Origin: Dromiciops gliroides
Lineage: Eukaryota; Chordata; Mammalia; Microbiotheria; Microbiotheriidae
DNA length: 64,000 nucleotides
Direction: 5' to 3'
NCBI RefSeq assembly: GCF_019393635.1
Contig: NC_057863.1
Location: 572,330,284 to 572,394,283 of the forward strand
Shown here: positions 29,901 to 38,900 of the stretch, piece by piece
Layout: the number at the start of each line of letters is the position of its first letter
How positions within the stretch are numbered: position 1 is the stretch's first letter
Made by a program: the position numbers and the translations under genes
Notes under the pieces: generated by a model
Databases searched by the model: none
The model's input: the letters and a program-made list of their open reading frames with translations, nothing else
Told to the model about the DNA's origin: nothing

Positions 29901-32900
29901 TTACACAATAATGAACAATTTAGAGTACTAATTATCCTTTAAGAGCTTATCCTAGACCTTTGAACATTCCTGTAATAGAATGCATTTCCCCCTCCAAAAG
30001 AATATACTTTTTACTTGTCTTAATTATATGTACTGACCATCCACAATTTAAAACTAACATGATTTAACAAAAAGAGATTTATTTTCACATGCTTCTCACT
30101 AGTTTCTGACACTTACTAGTGATGGAGAATTCTGATCTGGCCAAAAGGATTCTGGAACAGGCCAGTGACCTATTGGAACCCCAGTTTTAGGGTTTGGCCT
30201 GACGTATATAAGCTTATGACAGCTGTGCCAAGGTTGAGATCCAAAAGGTCTTGGTAATTCTGTCTGTCCATCTGTAGTTAAGAAAGTAGAAAAAATACAT
30301 TTCTCTTTAAAAATTTGACATAGAAATTTAAATAGTAAAATGAAAGTGACTATGAATCCCTTAACAATGTTACTACATAAGACCAACAAAACTGTGGAAA
30401 AACCACTTGTCATAGCTTAAATTCTCAACCAAAGCATTAAAGTTCTATGGTTCTCAAACCTGTAAAATAGATCACCTCTATAAGCAACTTTGGGACTTTT
30501 GAAACAGATCCCTTGGAGCCTCAAAGAACACAAAGGTTTCTGCCTGTTGAGTTCTCTTTCTTCACCCACATATGCTTTAAGAACGTATAAAAGCAGACTC
30601 TGAGTGTAGTAGCTAAAGGTTGCCTACAGGTAAAGAAGTGGATCTAACAGTCAAGGCTCATTTGTAAGCTTCTGAACCCAAACAAATGAATGCGTATTTC
30701 CCCACTGTCAGTAGCAGGTAGGCTGTGGAGGAATCAGTCCCTCATTGTGTAGTTTATATAAACACTCTCTTAGTCACCATTAAAGTTTTAACATTTCAGT
30801 ACATTGCCAAACCAAAATAATTTCCGTTGTAATTTTACAACTGATGATGGTTACTTTAAAATTCTACTAGGAAGTTACAGTACCTTCTATAGGGGAAGGA
30901 TCTGGTCCTGCTTTTTCAAAGTTTATAACCACTCCACTTTGCACCTTTTGCACCAAGGACTCCAGACACTGATTAAGCATTCTTGGGGAACACACAGAAT
31001 ACGAGCGGCCTAAAATACAAAAACAAGACAAAAACCAGTTAGCCATCTGAGTCCTTTCCTTTCCCAGAGAGATCAAGAGCTATAACTTCTACAAGGGCAG
31101 GGACGAGAACCAAACAAATAATAGATTTTATAAACAACGAGAAATACTCATAAAATATGCATTTTAGAAATTTTTACTAACTTAATTTCTGGACCAGCAA
31201 CTATTTCTCCATACCACAAGCCTATCAAACAACATATACTTAATGCAAATTACAAATAGTAGGTAATATAATATATATTACCTATAATGGCTAGATAATA
31301 ATTAGATTGTTTCTAATTCCTTAAAAAATAAACAAAACTTGAGGTAAAGCAAACTTAGGGATATTAAATTCAACTGAACAATTACCATGTCAACTATGTG
31401 CATAGAACTGGGGGAAAATACAGAGTTATCAACAAATACAATTACATAACACCTTAAGGTACACAAAATACTTTCTTCACAAACAACAGGCATGGTATAG
31501 AGGGGAACCATTTATCTTCCTTATGCAGATGAAGAAACATAACTCAGAAAGATAATTACTTCTACTAATAAAAATTTATATTTACATAAAGTTTTATGGC
31601 TTGCAAAGTGCTTTCTATACATTATGCCATTTGATCCTCACTGCTATTTAACAGATGAGGAAACCTAAGGATAAAAGAAGTTAGCTGACTCACCCAGAGT
31701 CTCAGAGTGGTGTCTGAGGCAGAATTTGAGCCCAGGATCCCACATTTCAAGTCCAGTGTTTTCCCTATTACATCAAAATGCCTCAAACATATCAGATATA
31801 GTCAAGGAATCACAGATATAGAGCAAGAAAGAACCAGGCCATCTGCACAAGTCCTTCATTTTACAGAAGAGAAAACAAAAATGAAGAAGCTGGGTGCTTG
31901 AGGAACATGAGGGAAAATATGAGGTACGTGGGACTGGAGCCCAATTGCCAGGACTCATAGCCAGTGCCCCTTCCCTTGCCCTGCCTCCTCTCAGTCCTTG
32001 CACTCATGGAAGGAACTCTAAGTCTCTTAGCAGAACACAAGTAACTGCAATAATGGAACAATGTGAGAGTATCAGAGGCAGAAGGGAATAAACATTTACA
32101 TAGCACCTACTAAGTGCCAGACATTGTGTTAGATGTTTTACAGATATTTGTCCCACTTGATCCTCCAACAACCCTGGGAGGTGGAAGTTCTTATCCTCAT
32201 TTCACAGTTGAGGAAATAGGCAGACAGAGGTTGTGTCTTGCCCAGGGTCACACGGCTAGTGTCTGAAGCTGGATTTGAACTCGTGTCTTCCTGACTTCAG
32301 GTCCAGCACTCTAGCCACTGCACTACCTAGCTACCTCTAATTTAGGTGTAATGGAAGGAAAACTTTTCAAGCCATAAAAAGTATTCCAAAGTACAAGGTG
32401 CTGCTCCCAAAGATGAGTTTTTATCTTTATCGCTGATCTTTCAGCTAAGATCAAATGACCTTTTGTTGTGCAGATATAAATTGCACTGTGTGGCCCCTGG
32501 CTGGCCTTTCCCATGTTTAGATCCTATGAGAAATAAGCACTGACTATGTGCCAGTGACTGTGCTTAGTGCTGGGGATAGACATCAACGAGGAAGATGTTT
32601 CTTGTCTCCAGATGCTGCCATTCTCGTGACACATCAAAGGGGAGCTGGTTTTAAAGGCTGCGATGCAATGTGACACACATGACTTCCATTTTACAAATGA
32701 AGAAACTGATGCTCAGAGATCCTATGTGACCTCCTCAGAGCTGTCAGAACTGGGAGTCAGGTGCCAAGACCAGTCCTCTTTGTACTGTACCAGCAGTCTT
32801 CAACTCTTTATGTCTCTGGTGAAGCCAATGAGTCTTCTTTCAGGATGATGATTTTAAAATTCACAAATAAAATACAAAAGGTAACAAAGGAAATGAATGA

Positions 32901-35900
32901 TATTCAAAGACTTTTAAAAACAAATTCACAGACCCTCGTTATTAGTGTCAGACTATAGAGAATGTTGAATGACAAGCTCTTTTATTCAGCAAGCTACCAA
33001 CAGATCATTGAAGGGCATGTGGCAGGCATCCAGGGGCATTTCTTAAACTGGCAGCCATTCTGTGACTTGGAGCTGCCTGCCTTCGAATCTCTTCTTCACC
33101 AGGGTGGCTTCAAACCAGACTTCATTCTTTTCTATGGAACAAACTGTCCTCTGTGATATCATTTAACCTTAGGACAAGTTTACATGTGAATAATTAATGT
33201 TAGCTGAGGCAAACGTGCACAAATACTTGCATATACATTTTGGGGAGGGGAGAATTTCCCCACAACTAAGATGTTTAAACTTAATCTGTATCACAAATAA
33301 ACCCCTCTTTTTGCATTCTTAATGGGTTCTTTGGATACAATTACTCGAAACTCCAGGAGAACTTAAAACATCACAGTAGATCAAATAATGATCAAGAAAT
33401 CCACTGAGGAACTACAGGAAGTTGATTTTATCGATCTCAGAACTACACAAAAATAAGTATTCTAAAAGTACACAGGCAACAGAAGAGAGGGTACCTCCAG
33501 AAAAACTAGCCCTCCTCTCTCAAGCCAACTATATTAACAGCCTTCCCGAGTGACTAGAAGCTGACCAGACACAAGGAGCCTGCAACTCTCTAAATCCCAA
33601 GTCAGTGGGAATATACTCCCCAAAAAAGACCCATGGTGTTTGGAAACTTCCAAGGTGGGATGTTGGGGAAATCTTAGAAGGGACCAGTACAGGCCAAGAA
33701 CCATATGAAGCAGAGGCCAGTCTGGGCATGTCAGCATGAAGACCAAGACACCTCAGACCCTTAACACTCCAAACCCCAAATGTCTAACCTTGGGAGGTAA
33801 AGGTTAGGACAGGAACCTAATATAACAAGTGGCAAAAGATATAAGTTTACAATAAAAAATAACATACCTTGTAAAACTACATTTTTTAAAAAAAGACTTT
33901 TAAAGGAAGATTTCAAGTATTCCTGAGGAAAAAAAGAGTTTAGCAAAAACCAGATAATAACAGGCAGCACTAGTATAGCACTTTAAAGTTTGCAAGGCAA
34001 TTTACAAATATCTCCTTTTGTCCTTACAATTCTTGGAGGTAGGTATTATGATGATCTCTATTTTACAGATGAGGAAACTGAGGCAATCAAAGTTAAATGA
34101 CTTGCTCAGTCACACAGCCAGTAAGTCTGAGAATAGATTTGAACCCATGTCCTCCTGATTCCAGGTCCAGTACTCCATTCACTATGCTATCTAGCTGCCT
34201 CCTAAGATAGTGAAGGGGTAATATTCTAATACGGGGAGAAGTAAAGTTGCCTTTAGAAGCTTAATGCTTTCAAAGTTTTTCTAGAGAGTTAAATGAGAGG
34301 ATAAAAAGGTATGCTCTTTCAATTCTGAGAGTTTTAAAGGTGAAAAAAAAGAAGGCAAAGAGGGGAAAAGTGCTACTCATAATTGAGGTACATGAGAATT
34401 GTTCAGGGACTTCAGTAGTATCCAACTCTCTATGACCCCATTTGGGGTTTTCTTAGCAAAGATACTGGAATGACTTGCCATTTCCTTCTCCAGTACATTT
34501 TACAGATGAGGAAACTGAGGCAAAAGGACATAAGTGACTTGCCCAGAGTCACAAAGCTAGTGTCTGAGTCAAATTTGAACTCAGGTCTTCCTGACTCCAG
34601 TCCTGGCACTCTACCCCAAAGTTTCTTAAACTAGGGGTCACACAACTGAATGTGGGAGTCGCAAAAAAATCTGGTAGTAAATGTTTGGTTTGTATACCTA
34701 TTTTATATAAATATATGCCTGGCATCATGTAAAAATTAGGAAGCCCTGGTCTATCTACTGTGCCACCTAGCTGCCCTGCATAAATGTAAGAATATACAAA
34801 AATATGGACCACAGGATGGTCAAGAAGGAGAATCAGATGAACCTCACTTATTTGAAATTAGGGATTCAACCAGGAAAAAAAAACCTGGAACAGCTGAACA
34901 AGTTGTGGTAAACGAAGATAATACAACATAACTGTGTTGGAAGAAATGACAAAAAAGATGACTTCAAGGACTCCTGAAAAGCAGGAAGTGATGCAGAGTA
35001 AAGCGAGCAAATATCAGATAACAATTTATATGATAACACTGTAAAGAAAAACAATTTTGAAAGACTGTAAATACTCTGACCAAAGGATATCTGACCAACC
35101 ATATCTCCAGAGGGCTAGAATGTTACACACCTGACATCAGAGAAGTGACAGACTTGTTGGCCATTATGAGATTTACTTTGACTGCGTTTATGTGTTACAA
35201 GGTTTGTTTTTTCTCTTTCTGCTTTAAGAGAGAGGGAAAGCATCTAGAGGGCAGTGATAGTAATAGAAAGAAAGAAATTTTTAAAAGATAGCCATTGAAA
35301 TATATTTTAGAAGTACACAAGAGAACAGAAGATAACAAAGGCAAGCAGGGCTGTTCTGAAAATAATGGATAGAATTTAGTAAATAATTTTTCAAAGCAAG
35401 AAGTATGAAATTAAGAGATTCAGTTTGATATACGATCACTTTTTGTGTTCTGCTGCATAGATGAAAATGCTCATTCTTTTGGAGTTTAACACAATATTAA
35501 AAATAAAATAACACTAGACAACAAAAGGAAGATTCTAATATACATTTCTTATGTAGATATTTGCAGGGCAAAATTACTGGGACATAACTTGAAAAGCCTA
35601 CCAATCTGAAAATCTGCTTAATAATCATTAATCCAAACCGTATCATTTTGGTTGTTATAAAAATCAATAAAGGTTGTGTCCTTTTCACAAATGTAGTCAA
35701 TATTAGTTGAAAGACATGATATAAAAAGTTCTCAAAGTAGTCATAACCTATACATTTAATACACATGACCTTTAGGAAAAGGTTTTGAAAAATATAAATA
35801 TATCAGTCAATAATGAAACACAAACTAAAAGACAGCTTTGCTTAGAGGACAGAGTATAAAGAGGTCTGGCATTAGACTATATTAGAAACTCTCTGTGCCT

Positions 35901-38900
35901 ATGCCTTGCTCACTGAGTGTCATGGTGAAAAGAAGCTCAAGTTAATAAAATTAACTACAAAACCAAAATGATTTGAAAATATAGCTACTCTCAAATGAAG
36001 GTCTTGTCACCCAAAATATATTGGGGGGGGGGGTGGCGGGGAGAGGAACTAGACGACTGGGAATATGCATAACATTTAATAATAGTTAAGCCTTGTACAA
36101 TAGTGACATCAACAGATGTTGCTGAATTCATACAAGGCCCCTTTCCTACTCCACTGTGACTTGTTTCATCATAATTCTATACTTATTAGTTAACCATTGT
36201 TCTATAAACCAATGACTTCACTTCCCTACAGCCTCAAAGTAATGCAAGTCACAAGACAATGGTAAGCAACTTCTAAGAATTATAGATAATATTCCTCTTT
36301 TTCTAAAATTTCAGACACTTTCTCTCTTAAAACATTTTATGTTTACAAATGTGCCAAAATGCATTGTACTACATTAAAAATGAGCTATAACCACTTAATT
36401 TTTATGAATTATTTGTCCTGGCAGCAGATTAAACCACTTATTAAATTAAAACTTGTCTTGATACTTGGCAACAATAACAAATTTAATCAAAATCAATTAA
36501 CTTTTAAAGTTATGAAGCAATTTTGACAAGCACACACAAAATCCTAAATCATCAAAGTTCATTTAGACTTCACTTGGTTTGGACAGAGCAGATACGTGAA
36601 TACAAATGCATAGTCCAGAACAAGGTCCTCTGAAGTGTCAATTCTAGAGTAGCATTGTAATTAAGTCTAGGAAAGCAAAAGAACAAAAATTCTAATTTTT
36701 GAAATAAGCTAACAATGAAAGGTTAAAAGATGAATTTATTGGCAGCTAGGTGGTGCAGTGGATAGAGCACTGGCCTTGGATTCAGGAGGACCTGAGTTCA
36801 AATCCAGCCTCAGACACTTGACACTTACTAGCTGCGTGACCCTGGGCAAGTCACTTAACCCTCATTGCCCTGTTCCCCCCCAAAAGATGAATTTATTTAA
36901 TGTAGGAAAAGTTATGGTTAAGTCTTTTAAAACCTTCCCATAGGAGGCAGCTAGATGGCGCAGTGGATAAAGCAGTAGCCCTGGATTCAGGAGTACCTGA
37001 GTTCAAATTCAGCCTCAGACACTTAACACTTACTAGCTGTGTGACCCTGAGCAAGTCACTTAACCCCAATTGCCTCACCAAAGAAAAAAAGAAAAAAAAA
37101 AACCTTCCCATACACAAAAAGGTGACAAAAAGTAGCTTTCCTCTATTTCCATTACTGTCAATTTAACTAGAAGGATTTGTTAGATTTTAGAAAGAATTTA
37201 ACATCCTTTGGTTCCTGAGAGACTAAGATACAAGACCAGGGAAGGTTGCAGACTCAACTGTTTGGGAGGTTAAACAAACAAACCAAAAAAAGGGTGCAAG
37301 AGATAGCTAGTTAGCAAAAATTGTTTCGATAAGAACTACCTAACGGGAAAGGGAGTAGAGGTGGGAACAAGCATTTATTAAAAACCTGTGAGCCAGACAC
37401 TATTCTAAGACCTTTATTAATATTACCTCATCTGATCCTCACTACAACCTTGTGAGGTAGGTTCTATTATTATTCCCATTTTACAGTTGAAGAAACTGAG
37501 GCAAAGACAGTAGGTTATTTCCCCAGGAAGGTCACATAGAAGCTCAGCTCTTCCTAACTTCAAGCCCAGTTCTCTAGCCACTAGGCCTGCTAGCTGCCTA
37601 GGTAAAAGAGAGATTTCTTACTAGACAACCTCAAACTTCCTTCTGGTCATTCTATAATTATGCCACTTTGTTGTACAATCCTGAACTTTTTAATATCATG
37701 TCTTTATAGATGCCAAAAGTCATTCTTAATATTCCTATAACTTTACACTAATTCTGCCCCCCCCCCCCCTCCAAAAAAAGCAGAAATGTTCTACCTGCAT
37801 ACATGGCACGTATACAATATCTTTGGGTCTTGCTATATAACAAATTTTTTTCATTCCAATTTTAGTATATGTGCTGCCGAAGTGAACTCTCTAACAAATT
37901 TTTTTTAAAAATACCTTTAAAGTTGTGTCCATCTGAGGTAACATTACAAATACAATGAGCAATCATCTAATTGTCTGAAAAAAGAAGAGGTTTGTAAAGG
38001 TTTCTTCAAGGTCTAAAATCTATGGCCTGAGAATTCAAAAACTGTCCCAGGCCTACAGATGGCTCAGCACAGTACAAGACAGAAATAAAAAGATAATTCT
38101 TGAATACATATAACTTCTTTTTTTTTTTTTTTGGTGAGGCAATGGGGGTTAAGTGACTTGCCCAGGGTCACACAGCTAGTAAGGGTCAAGTGTCTGAGGC
38201 CAGATTTGAACTCAGGTCCTCCTGAATCCAGGGCCGGTGCTTTATCCACTGCGCCACCTAGCCACCCCCGAATACATATAACTTCTAAGGGAAAAACAGG
38301 ATGAAAAAAATGACAGGCAGATCAAACCATCTGAACACCACTCCTGACCACCCTCTAAGGGCCTATAATCTAAGAGCTCTGCGAATAACAGCCGCTCCCC
38401 AGAAGCCAATGAATGGCCCTTCTTCCAGCTTGGACTCAGCAATCATCATGCAGAGGATCAAGCCCAGTGCAGAAGGGGTCTACCAACACTGCTAGCATCA
38501 ACAGTCCTATCAAGCAACTGCCACAGACGGGAAAGGTAATAATCAGACAGACAGTCATCACTGGATAAATGCAATCAGCTCCACCACTACACTTTCCAGC
38601 CTAAGTCTAAGGAAGCAACCTTTGTGGAGGTTAAAACTGGCTATGACCTCTTCAGGTGTCATAACCATTGCTTTCTCTTCAGCCAAATACTGAAGAACAA
38701 GAAAAGAAACTTGTCACCAAAGTCCTTGGGACCACTAAATGGTTCACCAACAGAAACAGAAATGTTTTTATTCACGGAAATGACAGATAATACAATAGTA
38801 CATGTTAAAGGTTGCTGGGACTTGCCATCTGACTTACAGAGGATGCCGCCTCTATGTGTTGTCTTCTCCCACGACAAAGTGAGATTTCTTGAGAGCAGAG

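Larger units (their letters stand above)
22507..30116 (-). other. INTS6: INTS6 intron 7
   Basis: 7.6-kb intron. Contents include both copies of a 163-bp direct duplication (22695-22857, 25682-25844), tRNA-SINEs at 23140, 24946, 27783, 28768 and 29441, a 42-bp alternating purine-pyrimidine tract (23899-23940), an L2 remnant (24110-24640), a G16 run (26555-26570), a G11 run (27748-27758), a 13-bp perfect inverted repeat (28024-28062), and a MAR1 with a nested SINE (29254-29659). The frame at 28026-28334 has no recognised homologue. Confidence 0.85.
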
